From: Massilia yuzhufengensis
GTDB taxonomy: Bacteria; Pseudomonadota; Gammaproteobacteria; Burkholderiales; Burkholderiaceae_D
Reading direction: 5' to 3'
Assembly (NCBI RefSeq): GCF_900112225.1
Contig: NZ_FOLD01000003.1
Span: 124,001-188,000 of the forward strand
Length of the DNA: 64,000 nucleotides
The notes below the pieces were generated by a model that saw only the letters and a program-made list of their open reading frames with translations, was not told where the DNA came from and did not search any database. Of the stretch, positions 16,884-25,704 are shown piece by piece (position 1 is the first letter of the stretch; each line of letters starts with the position of its first letter). A program made the position numbers and the translations under genes.

Positions 16884-16961
16884 TGAAGTACAGCAAGATG
16901 TCGCGCCGGCGAATGCCCCGAGCTTCCCCCGACACCCCCTTTTCAATCAGGAGAGATACGC

Positions 16962-18377
16962 ATGGCAAAGACGGCTGCAGACGTAGTGCAAATGATTAAA
17001 GACAACGAAGTCAAGTTCGTTGATTTCCGCTTCGCCGACACGCGCGGCAAAGAACATCACGTGACCGTTCCTGTCTCGCACTTCGACGAAGACAAATTCG
17101 AGTCGGGCCACGCCTTCGACGGTTCGTCGATCGCCGGCTGGAAGGGCATCGAAGCGTCGGACATGCTGCTGCTGCCGGATCCGCTGACCGCCAACCTCGA
17201 TCCATTCATGGAAGAAACCACCCTGTTCATGCAGTGCGACGTGATCGAACCGTCGGACGGCAAGGGTTACGACCGCGACCCGCGCTCGATCGCCAAGCGC
17301 GCCGAAGCCTACCTGAAGTCGACCGGCATCGGCGACACCGCCTTCTTCGGCCCGGAACCGGAATTCTTCATCTTCGACTCGATCCGCTGGAAGATCGACA
17401 TGTCGGGCTGCTTCGTCAAGATCGACTCGGATGAATCCTCGTGGGCGACCGACAAGGAAATCGAAGGCGGCAACAGCGGACACCGTCCGACCGTCAAGGG
17501 CGGCTACTTCCCGGTGCCACCGGTCGATTCCTTCCAGGACATGCGCTCGGAAATGTCGCTGATCCTCGAATCGATGGGCATCCCGGTCGAAGTGCACCAC
17601 CACGAAGTGGCCGGCGCCGGCCAGAACGAAATCGGCACCAGGTTCTCGACCCTGGTCGAGCGCGCCGACTGGACCCAGAACATGAAGTACGTGATCTGGA
17701 ACGTGGCCCACAGCTACGGCAAGACCGCGACCTTCATGCCCAAGCCGATCAACGGCGACAACGGCTCGGGCATGCACGTGCACCAGTCGGTCTGGAAAGA
17801 CGGCAAGAACCTGTTCGCCGGCGACGGCTATGCCGGCCTGTCGGAAACCGCGCTGTTCTACATCGGCGGCATCATCAAGCATGCACGCGCCCTGAACGCC
17901 ATCACCAACCCGGGCACCAACTCGTACAAGCGCCTGGTGCCGGGCTACGAAGCCCCGGTCAAGCTGGCCTACTCGGCGCGCAACCGTTCGGCCTCGATCC
18001 GCATTCCGCACGTGGCGAACCCGAAAGGCCGCCGCATCGAGACCCGTTTCCCGGATCCACTGGCCAACGTCTACCTGTGCTTCGCCGCGCTGCTGATGGC
18101 CGGCCTGGACGGTATCCAGAACAAGATCCACCCGGGCGAAGCGGCAACGAAAGACCTGTACCACCTGCCGCCGGAAGAAGACAAGCTGATCCCGACCGTG
18201 TGCTCGTCGCTGGAAGAAGCGCTGGACGCCCTGGACAAGGACCGCGAGTTCCTGACCCGTGGCGGCGTGTTCAGCGACGCCATGATCGATGCCTACATCG
18301 AACTGAAGATGACCGAAGTGCAGCGCATGCGCATGACCCCGCACCCGGCCGAATTCGACATGTACTATTCGTGCTGA
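16962..18377 (+). CDS. glnA: Type I glutamine synthetase
   Basis: A 471-residue GlnA-beta enzyme that makes glutamine from glutamate, ammonia and ATP in a dodecamer. Visible motifs are FDGSSIAGW near residue 52, the glutamate/metal-binding [12 protein letters not shown], the ATP-site [16 protein letters not shown], and the adenylylation loop [10 protein letters not shown] with target Tyr400. AGGAGA precedes the ATG. The sigma-54 promoter and NtrC sites show nitrogen-limitation control; the cognate adenylyltransferase gene glnE is at 50.8 kb. A 15-base-pair terminator follows, yet DUF4124-ntrB-ntrC continue in the same direction, an arrangement that allows some read-through in enteric glnALG operons. 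Confidence 0.98.
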   Translation: MAKTAADVVQMIKDNEVKFVDFRFADTRGKEHHVTVPVSHFDEDKFESGHAFDGSSIAGWKGIEASDMLLLPDPLTANLDPFMEETTLFMQCDVIEPSDGKGYDRDPRSIAKRAEAYLKSTGIGDTAFFGPEPEFFIFDSIRWKIDMSGCFVKIDSDESSWATDKEIEGGNSGHRPTVKGGYFPVPPVDSFQDMRSEMSLILESMGIPVEVHHHEVAGAGQNEIGTRFSTLVERADWTQNMKYVIWNVAHSYGKTATFMPKPINGDNGSGMHVHQSVWKDGKNLFAGDGYAGLSETALFYIGGIIKHARALNAITNPGTNSYKRLVPGYEAPVKLAYSARNRSASIRIPHVANPKGRRIETRFPDPLANVYLCFAALLMAGLDGIQNKIHPGEAATKDLYHLPPEEDKLIPTVCSSLEEALDALDKDREFLTRGGVFSDAMIDAYIELKMTEVQRMRMTPHPAEFDMYYSC

Positions 18378-18433
18378 TCTGAACGACAACAAGCGTTTGC
18401 ACTCAGGCATCAATGGGTGCATTGCGCTGTGAC

Positions 18434-18470
18434 AAAGGCGGGGAAAGCGAGGGCTTTCCCCGCCTTTTTT
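18434..18470 (+). terminator. Strong terminator behind glnA
   Basis: AAAGGCGGGGAAAGC at 18434-18448 pairs perfectly with GCTTTCCCCGCCTTT at 18453-18467 over a GAGG loop, followed by further T residues. It separates glnA from the downstream regulatory genes. Confidence 0.9.
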
Positions 18471-18535
18471 CATGCTTGATGTATAGTCGGGCCGGACTAC
18501 AATGCATGCTCGTTTATTGTGCAGGTTGATTACTG

Positions 18536-19075
18536 ATGGGAACGACAATTACTTCATTCCGCTTTGCCGCGCGCCGCTTCGCCGCCGTGCTTGCCGCCGC
18601 CTTCCTGCTGGTCCCCGCGCTCCACACCGGGGCCCAGGCCCAGGGCGCCATCTACAAATGCGTGGACGAGCAGAACCGGGTCGAATTCACCGACCAGAAC
18701 CGCCGCGGCTGCAAGCTGCTCGAAGGCTTCTCGTCGCCCGCGCCGGTACGGGCGTCGGCGCCGATTCCCGCCGTGCGCCCGCCGTCGGCAGGGCCTGCGC
18801 CCACCGTGAGCCCGGCCAGCTTCCCGCGCGTCGATGCGACCCAGCAGCGCGCGCGCGACGACGACCGCCGCGCCATCCTCAACGAGGAGCTGCGCGAGGA
18901 AGAGAAGAAGCTGGCGCAGCTGCGCGGCGACTTCAAGGGCGGCGAGCCGGAACGCCAGGGCAATGAGCGCAACTACGCCAAGTACCAGGAACGCGTGGCC
19001 GGCATGCGCGACGAGATCGGCCGCACCGAGCGCAACATCGAAGCGCTGCGGCGCGAGATCACGAACGTCCGATGA
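18536..19075 (+). CDS. DUF4124-domain exported protein between glnA and ntrB
   Basis: A 179-residue protein. An N-terminal signal peptide (about 1-36, ending GAQAQG) leads to a DUF4124 domain with the pattern IYKCVDEQNRVEFTDQ and a second Cys (GCKLLEG). A proline/alanine linker (66-95) follows, then a charged coiled coil (about 103-179: RDDDRRAILNEELREEEKK and onward). It is predicted to act in the periplasm; function is unknown. Its stop overlaps the ntrB ATG (ATGA), so ntrB translation is probably coupled to it. It was likely retained here because of operon structure rather than a proven nitrogen role. Confidence 0.82.
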   Translation: MGTTITSFRFAARRFAAVLAAAFLLVPALHTGAQAQGAIYKCVDEQNRVEFTDQNRRGCKLLEGFSSPAPVRASAPIPAVRPPSAGPAPTVSPASFPRVDATQQRARDDDRRAILNEELREEEKKLAQLRGDFKGGEPERQGNERNYAKYQERVAGMRDEIGRTERNIEALRREITNVR

Positions 19076-20172
19076 CGGGATTCGGCGCTCCATCCATCGC
19101 TCCTGCCGGCGCGCCTGCGCGCTTCGCCGGCCTCGAGCTGCTGGCCACGGCCGTGCTGCTGGTGGGCCCGGACATCGCGGTCCGCTACGCCAACCCGGCC
19201 GCCGAGAACCTGCTCGAACTGTCGCTCAAGTCGCTGCAGCGCAGCCGCCTGCCCGAGCTGTTCGCCAACGGCGCCGAATTGTCGGCCCTGTGCGCGCAGG
19301 CGCTGGCGCACCAGTACGCCGACCTGCGCCAGGACCTGAGCCTGCAGCGCCCCGGGCGCGAGCCGCTGCACGTGATCAGCAGCGTCAGCGCGCTGGGCGA
19401 GGGCGGCGAACTGCTGATCGAGCTGCGCGAGAACGTCCAGCAATTGAAACTCGACCGCGAGGAGCGCATCCTCGACCAGAGCCAGGCCAACAAGGAACTG
19501 ATCCGCAACATGGCGCACGAGATCAAGAACCCGCTGGGCGGCATCCGCGGCGCGGCCCAGCTTCTCGAACTCGAACTGCCTCCCCACCACCTGCTCGAGC
19601 TGTCGGAATACACGCAAGTCATCATCAAGGAAGCCGACCGCCTGCAGACCCTGGTCGACCGCCTGCTGGCGCCGCACCGCAAGCCCCACATCGTCGGCGA
19701 CGTCAACATCCACGAAGTGTGCGAGCGCGTGCGCAGCCTGATCCTGGCCGAATTCCCGACCGGTCTCACCATCCGGCGCGACTACGACGCCTCGATTCCC
19801 GAGTTCAGGGGCGACATGGAACAGCTGATCCAGGTGGTGCTGAACATCGCCCACAACGCCGCCCAGGCCCTGAAACTGCGCATCGCGGCGGGCGACGCCG
19901 AGATCGTGCTGCGCACCCGCGTGGCGCGCCAGGTCACCCTGGCCAAGGTCCGTTATGGGCTGGCATTAGACTTGCATATCATCGACAATGGACCGGGCAT
20001 CGCGCCCGAGATCCGCGACCGCATCTTCTATCCGCTCGTATCCGGGCGTGAAGGCGGCAGCGGGCTCGGGCTGACGCTGGCGCAGACCTTCGTGCAACAG
20101 CACCTGGGTGTGATCGAGTGCGAAAGCCGGCCTGGACTGACGGATTTCCGGATCCTGCTGCCCCTGCCATAA
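19072..20172 (+). CDS. glnL: Nitrogen regulation sensor histidine kinase NtrB
   Basis: A 366-residue soluble kinase with no membrane span. A PAS domain covers about 20-120. The H-box NMAHEIKNPLGG carries the autophosphorylated His149, and IDNGPGIAPEIRDRIF plus GGSGLGLTLAQT form the N and G boxes of the ATPase domain. In this family NtrB phosphorylates NtrC under nitrogen limitation and is switched to phosphatase by PII. The ATG overlaps the DUF4124 stop; ntrC begins 69 bases downstream. Length and layout are standard. Confidence 0.95.
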   Translation: MTGFGAPSIAPAGAPARFAGLELLATAVLLVGPDIAVRYANPAAENLLELSLKSLQRSRLPELFANGAELSALCAQALAHQYADLRQDLSLQRPGREPLHVISSVSALGEGGELLIELRENVQQLKLDREERILDQSQANKELIRNMAHEIKNPLGGIRGAAQLLELELPPHHLLELSEYTQVIIKEADRLQTLVDRLLAPHRKPHIVGDVNIHEVCERVRSLILAEFPTGLTIRRDYDASIPEFRGDMEQLIQVVLNIAHNAAQALKLRIAAGDAEIVLRTRVARQVTLAKVRYGLALDLHIIDNGPGIAPEIRDRIFYPLVSGREGGSGLGLTLAQTFVQQHLGVIECESRPGLTDFRILLPLP

Positions 20173-20241
20173 GCCGGGCAGTAGCAGCCGCCGTGAGTCC
20201 CCATTACATCGACCTGCGCGAAAGACGGGAACCACGAATAC

Positions 20242-21735
20242 ATGAAACCAATCTGGATTGTCGACGACGACGCATCGATCCGCTGGGTGCTGGAAAAAGC
20301 CCTGGCGCGCGAAAGCCTCGAGACCCGCAGCTTCGCCAACGCGCGCGACGCCATCGCCGCCTTCGAAACCGACACGCCGCAGGTGCTGGTATCGGACATC
20401 CGCATGCCGGGCGAATCCGGCATCGACCTGCTGGCCGCCGTCAAGGCGCGCCATCCCGGCCTGCCGGTCATCATCATCACCGCCTTCTCCGACCTCGATT
20501 CGGCGGTCGCCTCGTTCCAGGGCGGCGCCTTCGACTACCTGGCCAAGCCGTTTGACATCGACAAGGCCGTCGCCCTGATCCGGCGCGCGCTGGAAGAGAG
20601 CCTGCGCGAAGCGAGCGTCGAAGCGGCGCCCGCCGAGACACCCGAGATCCTCGGCCAGGCGCCGGCCATGCAGGAAGTGTTCCGCGCCATCGGCCGCCTG
20701 TCGCAGTCGAACGTGACGGTGCTCATCACCGGCGAATCGGGCACCGGCAAGGAGCTGGTGGCGCGCGCCCTGCACAAGCACAGCCCGCGCGCGCAGCAGC
20801 CCTTCATCGCCCTGAACACGGCGGCGATCCCGAAGGACTTGCTGGAGTCGGAACTGTTCGGCCACGAACGCGGGGCGTTTACCGGCGCCCAGGCGATGCG
20901 GCGCGGCCGCTTCGAGCAGGCCGAGAACGGCACCCTGTTCCTGGATGAAATCGGGGACATGCCGTTTGATTTGCAAACCCGGTTGCTGCGGGTGCTGTCG
21001 GACGGCCACTTCTACCGCGTCGGCGGGCACCAGCCGGTGAAGGCCAATGTGCGCGTGATCGCCGCCACCCACCAGAACCTGGAACAGCGCGTGCGCGACG
21101 GCCTGTTTCGCGAAGACTTGTACCACCGCCTCAACGTGATCCGCCTGCGCCTGCCCTCCCTGCGCGAGCGCGGCGACGACATCCCCATTTTGGCGCGCCA
21201 CTTCCTGGTGCAGAGCGCACGCCAATTGGGCGTGGAACCGAAACGCCTGAGCGAGGAAGCAGTGCGCTGCCTGTCGGGGCTGGAGTTGCCGGGCAACGTG
21301 CGCCAGCTGGAAAACCTGTGCAACTGGATCACCGTGATGGCGCCCGGCCAGACCGTCGAGGTCAAGGACCTGCCGCGCGAACTGACGCATGGACAGCCGG
21401 TGATGGCGACCCTGCAGGACGCGGCCCTGGCCGGGATGCCGGCTGCCGCCGCCAGTCCCGCCGCCGCCCCGATCGCGCTGGGCGTACCGGCGGGGCCGGC
21501 CTCGCCCGAAGGCTGGATCGGCCTGCTCGCGCTGCAGGCTGCCGGCATGCTCAGCGCCGGCGAGATGGACGTGATGGACAAGCTCGGGCGCGAATTCGAG
21601 ACGGCCCTGATCCGCACAGCGCTCAAGCACACCCACGGGCGCAAGAACGATGCCGCGATGCGGCTCGGGATCGGCCGCAATACCATTACGCGCAAGATCG
21701 TCGAGCTCGGGATCGACGGCGCGCGGGACGAGTAG
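20242..21735 (+). CDS. glnG: Nitrogen regulation response regulator NtrC
   Basis: A 497-residue bacterial enhancer-binding protein. The receiver domain has acidic VDDD (8-10) and phospho-acceptor Asp52 in LVSDIRMPGESG. The AAA+ domain has Walker A GESGTGKE (164-171), the sigma-54-contacting loop GAFTGA (211-216) and Walker B LFLDEIGDMP. A proline/alanine linker (about 385-425) precedes a Fis-type helix-turn-helix at the C-terminus (KNDAAMRLGIGRNTITRKI). Phosphorylated NtrC activates sigma-54 promoters, here most directly glnA, whose upstream dyads match its binding site. Confidence 0.96.
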   Translation: MKPIWIVDDDASIRWVLEKALARESLETRSFANARDAIAAFETDTPQVLVSDIRMPGESGIDLLAAVKARHPGLPVIIITAFSDLDSAVASFQGGAFDYLAKPFDIDKAVALIRRALEESLREASVEAAPAETPEILGQAPAMQEVFRAIGRLSQSNVTVLITGESGTGKELVARALHKHSPRAQQPFIALNTAAIPKDLLESELFGHERGAFTGAQAMRRGRFEQAENGTLFLDEIGDMPFDLQTRLLRVLSDGHFYRVGGHQPVKANVRVIAATHQNLEQRVRDGLFREDLYHRLNVIRLRLPSLRERGDDIPILARHFLVQSARQLGVEPKRLSEEAVRCLSGLELPGNVRQLENLCNWITVMAPGQTVEVKDLPRELTHGQPVMATLQDAALAGMPAAAASPAAAPIALGVPAGPASPEGWIGLLALQAAGMLSAGEMDVMDKLGREFETALIRTALKHTHGRKNDAAMRLGIGRNTITRKIVELGIDGARDE

Positions 21736-21783
21736 GGCCGATGGTGTAAGCTGGCGCCTCGTGCGTCCCTTACCCTGTCATCC

Positions 21784-22752
21784 ATGCTGATTAATTGTGT
21801 CGCCTACCAGGAAGGCAAGAAGCTGTCCGATATCCCCGTCGTCGATATCAGCGAGTACCTGAAACTGCCGGAGACCTTCGTCTGGGTCGCGCTGCGCGAC
21901 CCGGACGGGGATGAGATCCGCACCATGCAGGAGGAATTCAACCTGCACGAGCTGGCGGTGGAAGACGCGGCGCGCGGCCACCAGCGCCCCAAGATGGAGG
22001 AGTACGGCGACTGCGTGTTCGTGATCGTGCACATCGTCGAACTCAATGGCGACGAACTCACTGCCGGCGAACTGGCCATCTTCGCCGGCCCCAACTACGT
22101 GCTGTCGGTGCGGCGCGACGCCAACCAGGGTTTCCTTGGCGTGCGCGCCCGCGCCGAGCGCGAACCGCACCAGCTGCGCAAAGGCTCGGGCTTCGTGCTG
22201 TATGCGCTGGTCGACGCCGTGGTCGACCGCTATTTCCCGGTGGTCGACATGCTCGAATCCGAACTCGAATCGATCGAGGACCATATCTTCGGCCAGGTCG
22301 GCGCCCAGCGCGCCAACGTCGAACGCCTGTACGCCCTCAAGCGCAAGTTGCAGGTGCTGCGCCACGCCGTGATTCCCCTGATGGACGCGATCGGCCGCCT
22401 GCACGGCGGGCGCGTGCCCGGCGTGGTGCTGGAAACCCAGGACTACTTCCGCGACGTCCACGACCACCTGCTGCGCATCATCGGCCGGCTCGACGCCGTG
22501 CGCGACACCATCAATACCGCGATCCAGGTGACGCTGTCGATGGTGGCGATCGAAGAGAACGACATCAGCAAGAAGCTGGCGGCGTATGCGGCGATCTTCG
22601 CCGTGTTCACGGCCTTTGCGGGGATATGGGGGATGAACTTCGAGTTCATGCCGGAGCTGAAGTGGAAGTACGGCTACCCGCTGGCGCTGGCCACCATGGG
22701 CGGCGTGTGCTTCTACCTGTACCGGCGCTTCAAGAAAGCCGGCTGGATCTAG
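21784..22752 (+). CDS. corA: CorA-family magnesium/cobalt transporter
   Basis: A 322-residue protein with a long cytoplasmic N-terminal domain and two C-terminal membrane spans (about 263-285 and 295-315). The first span ends in the signature GMN (IWGMNFEFMPELKWKYG), which lines the pore mouth in the pentameric Mg2+ channel. The stalk helix before it is rich in charged residues. The length matches the CorA family. It is a single gene behind ntrC with its own weak start region. Confidence 0.93.
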   Translation: MLINCVAYQEGKKLSDIPVVDISEYLKLPETFVWVALRDPDGDEIRTMQEEFNLHELAVEDAARGHQRPKMEEYGDCVFVIVHIVELNGDELTAGELAIFAGPNYVLSVRRDANQGFLGVRARAEREPHQLRKGSGFVLYALVDAVVDRYFPVVDMLESELESIEDHIFGQVGAQRANVERLYALKRKLQVLRHAVIPLMDAIGRLHGGRVPGVVLETQDYFRDVHDHLLRIIGRLDAVRDTINTAIQVTLSMVAIEENDISKKLAAYAAIFAVFTAFAGIWGMNFEFMPELKWKYGYPLALATMGGVCFYLYRRFKKAGWI

Positions 22753-22778
22753 TAGGGTGGCGGGCGCAGCCGGCCACC

Positions 22779-23639
22779 CTACCGTTTTGCCGTCGCTGCC
22801 GCCCCACCGCAGGCCAGCACCACCAGCACGATCGCCAGCCACTGCTGGCCGGTCAGCCGCTCGCCCAGCACCAGGTAGCCGGCCAGCGCCGCGAAGGCCG
22901 GGCCGGCGCTCACCAGGATGCCGAACACGCGCTGCGGCAGGCGCGCCAGCGCCGCCATCTCGAGCGAATAGGGCAGGGCGCTGGAGAGCACCGCCACCGC
23001 CAGTCCGCCCGCCAGCACCGAGGGCGCCAGCAGGCCGCTGCCGGCCGTCGCCACGCCGATCGGCACGGTGAACAGGCTGGCGGCCAGCATGCCCCAGGCC
23101 ACCGCCTGGCCGCCGCCGAGGGACGAGACACGCTTGCCGAACACGATGTACATGGCCCAGCAGAAGGCCGCGCCGAGCGCATAGGCCACCCCCGCCGGGT
23201 CGAGCGGCGGCACGCCCGCATGCACAGGCGCGAGCAGCCACAAACCGAAGGCGGCCAGCAGCACCCAGGCGAAGTCGCGCGCGCGGCGCGAGGACAGCAC
23301 CACCACCGCCAGCGGGCCCACCACTTCGATGGCCACCGCCACCCCGATCGGGATGCGGGCGAAGGCGCCGTAGATCAGCAGGTTCATGCAGCCGAGCATG
23401 AGGCCATAGATGGCCAGGTTGATCGCATCGCGGCGCGTGGGCAGGCTGCGCCAGGGCCGCACGATGGCCAGCATCAGCACGGCGGCCAGGCCGACCCGTA
23501 CCGCGGTCACGCCTTCGCTGCCCACCAGCGGGAACAGCCCCTTGGCCCAGGCGGCGCCGGCGTTCACCGACACCATCGAGGCCAGGATCGCCAGGCCCGG
23601 CCCCAGCGGCCCCTGCGCCACCAGCCCGGCCGCCTTCAC
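22779..23639 (-). CDS. EamA-family transporter, RhtA-like exporter
   Basis: A 286-residue inner-membrane protein with ten hydrophobic segments in two five-span EamA repeats. IPIGVAVAIEVVGPLAVVVLS at the centre of the first repeat and LPYSLEMAALARLP in the second match the threonine/homoserine exporter RhtA group. The start is GTG at 23639, overlapping the stop of the upstream FAD oxidoreductase gene (GTGA), so the two are translationally coupled. Export of amino acids or related metabolites is inferred from the family. Confidence 0.85.
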   Translation of the reverse strand: MKAAGLVAQGPLGPGLAILASMVSVNAGAAWAKGLFPLVGSEGVTAVRVGLAAVLMLAIVRPWRSLPTRRDAINLAIYGLMLGCMNLLIYGAFARIPIGVAVAIEVVGPLAVVVLSSRRARDFAWVLLAAFGLWLLAPVHAGVPPLDPAGVAYALGAAFCWAMYIVFGKRVSSLGGGQAVAWGMLAASLFTVPIGVATAGSGLLAPSVLAGGLAVAVLSSALPYSLEMAALARLPQRVFGILVSAGPAFAALAGYLVLGERLTGQQWLAIVLVVLACGGAAATAKR

Positions 23640-25258
23640 CTGGCGGCCATCGCCAGCGCCATCGCTTCGGCCACGCGGATGCCGTCCACCGCCGCCGACA
23701 TGATGCCGCCGGCGTAGCCCGCGCCTTCGCCGGCCGGGAACAGGCCGCGCGTGTTCAGGCTCTGGTAGTCGTCGTCGTTGCGCTTGATGCGGATCGGCGA
23801 CGAGGTGCGGGTCTCGACGCCGGTCAGCACCGCGTCTTCCTTGAAGTAGCCCTTGATCTGCTTGTCGAAGGCGACGAAGGCTTCGCGCAGCGCCGTGATC
23901 GCGTAGTCGGGCAGGGACGGCGCCAGGTCGGTCAGGTGCACGGCCGGCTTGAAGGACGGCGTGACGGAACCGAAGGCGGTCGACGGCCTGCCCGCGACGA
24001 AGTCGCCCATCAGCTGGCCCGGCGCGTCATAGTTGCTGCCGCCCAGTACGTAGGCGCGCGACTCGAGCTCGCGCTGCAGGTCGATGCCGGCCAGCGGGTG
24101 CTGGCTGGGGAAGTCGGCCGGCGTGATCTCGACCACGATCGCGCTGTTGGCGTTGCGCTCGGCGCGCGAGTACTGGCTCATGCCGTTGGTGACCACGCGC
24201 CCCTCTTCGCTCGATGCGGCCACCACGGTGCCGCCCGGGCACATGCAGAAGCTGTACACGGAGCGGCCGTTGGAGGCGTGGTGCACGATCTTGTAGTCGG
24301 CCGCGCCCAGCAGCTTGTTGCCGGCGTTCGGGCCGAAGCGGCAGACGTCGATCAGCGACTGCGGGTGCTCGACCCGGAATCCGATCGAGAACGGCTTGGC
24401 TTCCACATACACGCCGCGCTCGTAGAGCATCTGGAAGGTGTCGCGCGCGCTGTGGCCGATGGCGATGGCCAGGTGGCGGGTGGCGATTTCCTCGCCGCCG
24501 GCCAGGCGCACGCCGGTGACCTGGCGCACGCCGTTTTCCTCGCTGACCATGATGTCTTCGACCCGGGTCTGGAAGCGGATCTCGCCGCCCAGCGCGGTGA
24601 TCTCGGCGCGCATCTGCTCGACCATCTTGACCAGGCGGAAGGTGCCGATGTGCGGCTTGCTGACGTACATGATCTCTTCCGGCGCGCCAGACTTCACGAA
24701 CTCGGTGAGGACCTTGCGGCCGTAGTGCTTCTTGTCCTTGATCTGGCTGTACAGCTTGCCGTCCGAGAAGGTGCCGGCGCCGCCTTCGCCGAACTGCACG
24801 TTCGACTCGGTATCGAGTTTGCGCTTGCGCCAGAAGCCGAAGGTGTCGACGGTGCGCTCGCGCACCACCTTGCCGCGCTCGAGCACCAGCGGGTTCAGGC
24901 CCATCTGGGCCAGGATCAGCGCCACGAACAGGCCGCAGGGGCCGGTGCCGACCACGATCGGGCGCGGCGTGCCGGCCGCCGGCGGGGCGGCGTCGACGAA
25001 CTTGTAGCCGGTATCGGGAGAAGGGCCGATGTACTGGTCCTTCGCATGGCGCGCCAGCACGGCGGCTTCGTTGCGCACTTCGGCGTCGATCGAGTAGATC
25101 AGCATGATCGCCGACTTCTTGCGCGCATCGTAGCTGCGCTTGAAGACGGACATGTCGATCAGGTCGGCGTCAGGGATGCCGAGGCGGGCCAGGACGGCGG
25201 CGCGCAGGGCGGTTTCCGGGTGGTCGAGGGGGAGTTTGAGTTCGTTGATTCGGAGCAT
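23636..25258 (-). CDS. FAD-dependent oxidoreductase of the COG2509 type
   Basis: A 540-residue flavoprotein. An N-terminal domain (1-95) of unknown role (VFKRSYDARKKS) precedes the FAD-binding motif IVVGTGPCGLFVALILAQMG (Gly104, 106, 109). FGEGGAGTFSDGKL is the signature stretch of this group, and the C-terminal FPAGEGAGYAGGIMSAAVDG closes the FAD site. The family is widespread and annotated only as an uncharacterised FAD-dependent dehydrogenase. It is coupled to an EamA exporter downstream by a 4-base overlap. The reaction is unknown. Confidence 0.85.
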   Translation of the reverse strand: MLRINELKLPLDHPETALRAAVLARLGIPDADLIDMSVFKRSYDARKKSAIMLIYSIDAEVRNEAAVLARHAKDQYIGPSPDTGYKFVDAAPPAAGTPRPIVVGTGPCGLFVALILAQMGLNPLVLERGKVVRERTVDTFGFWRKRKLDTESNVQFGEGGAGTFSDGKLYSQIKDKKHYGRKVLTEFVKSGAPEEIMYVSKPHIGTFRLVKMVEQMRAEITALGGEIRFQTRVEDIMVSEENGVRQVTGVRLAGGEEIATRHLAIAIGHSARDTFQMLYERGVYVEAKPFSIGFRVEHPQSLIDVCRFGPNAGNKLLGAADYKIVHHASNGRSVYSFCMCPGGTVVAASSEEGRVVTNGMSQYSRAERNANSAIVVEITPADFPSQHPLAGIDLQRELESRAYVLGGSNYDAPGQLMGDFVAGRPSTAFGSVTPSFKPAVHLTDLAPSLPDYAITALREAFVAFDKQIKGYFKEDAVLTGVETRTSSPIRIKRNDDDYQSLNTRGLFPAGEGAGYAGGIMSAAVDGIRVAEAMALAMAAR

Positions 25259-25704
25259 GGATTGGCAGTGGTCGCTAGTGAGGCAACAAGGGGAAGGGCG
25301 GGAAATGCAAGACCGCTATTTTACCTAAGTCATCCAGGGAAAGGTTTGCCGACTGGGGGCGCCGCCATATTTCATGCTGCAGTGCGGCAAATTGTATGCA
25401 TGAGGAATATTGAAAGTTATGCATCATTATGGTGCGGGCGCGCATCATGCCAGTGCTGCATTGCACCAAAGTAAGTATTAAAAAAGGGTAATGAAATCAA
25501 GGTGTTGCATCTCGGCGTACATACGATGCGGTGCGCATTGACATGAATAAATATGCATGATGTCATTGCATTCGTTCAACATTATTTTCTTGGAAAAGTG
25601 TTGGATTGCTGGCAGCGCCCACGGGCGGGAAGCTTTGCAGCTGGAGATGTATAACAAAACCACAGCGGGCCGTTTCTCGGGCCTGCTAACAAAAGGAATA
25701 GAAC
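25259..25704. other. AT-rich intergenic leader of the first TonB-dependent receptor
   Basis: About 446 bases, clearly richer in A and T than the flanking genes. It contains a promoter candidate (25538-25566), several TATGCA words (25394, 25418 and 25551 regions) and a leader of about 130 bases. Short ORFs here are not convincing. Low GC may reflect promoter function rather than transfer. Confidence 0.5.
25538..25566 (+). promoter_or_regulatory. Candidate promoter of the first receptor gene
   Basis: TTGACA at 25538-25543 is followed after 17 bases by TGTCAT (four of six to the -10 consensus). The spacer contains TATGCATGA, also found in the spacer of the receptor promoter at 47433-47462. Confidence 0.45.

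Noticed and set aside
25259..25704. AT-rich leader as a horizontally acquired island edge
   Set aside because: The low GC is confined to promoter regions and recurs before other receptors; flanking genes look native and no integrase, direct repeat or tRNA is present.
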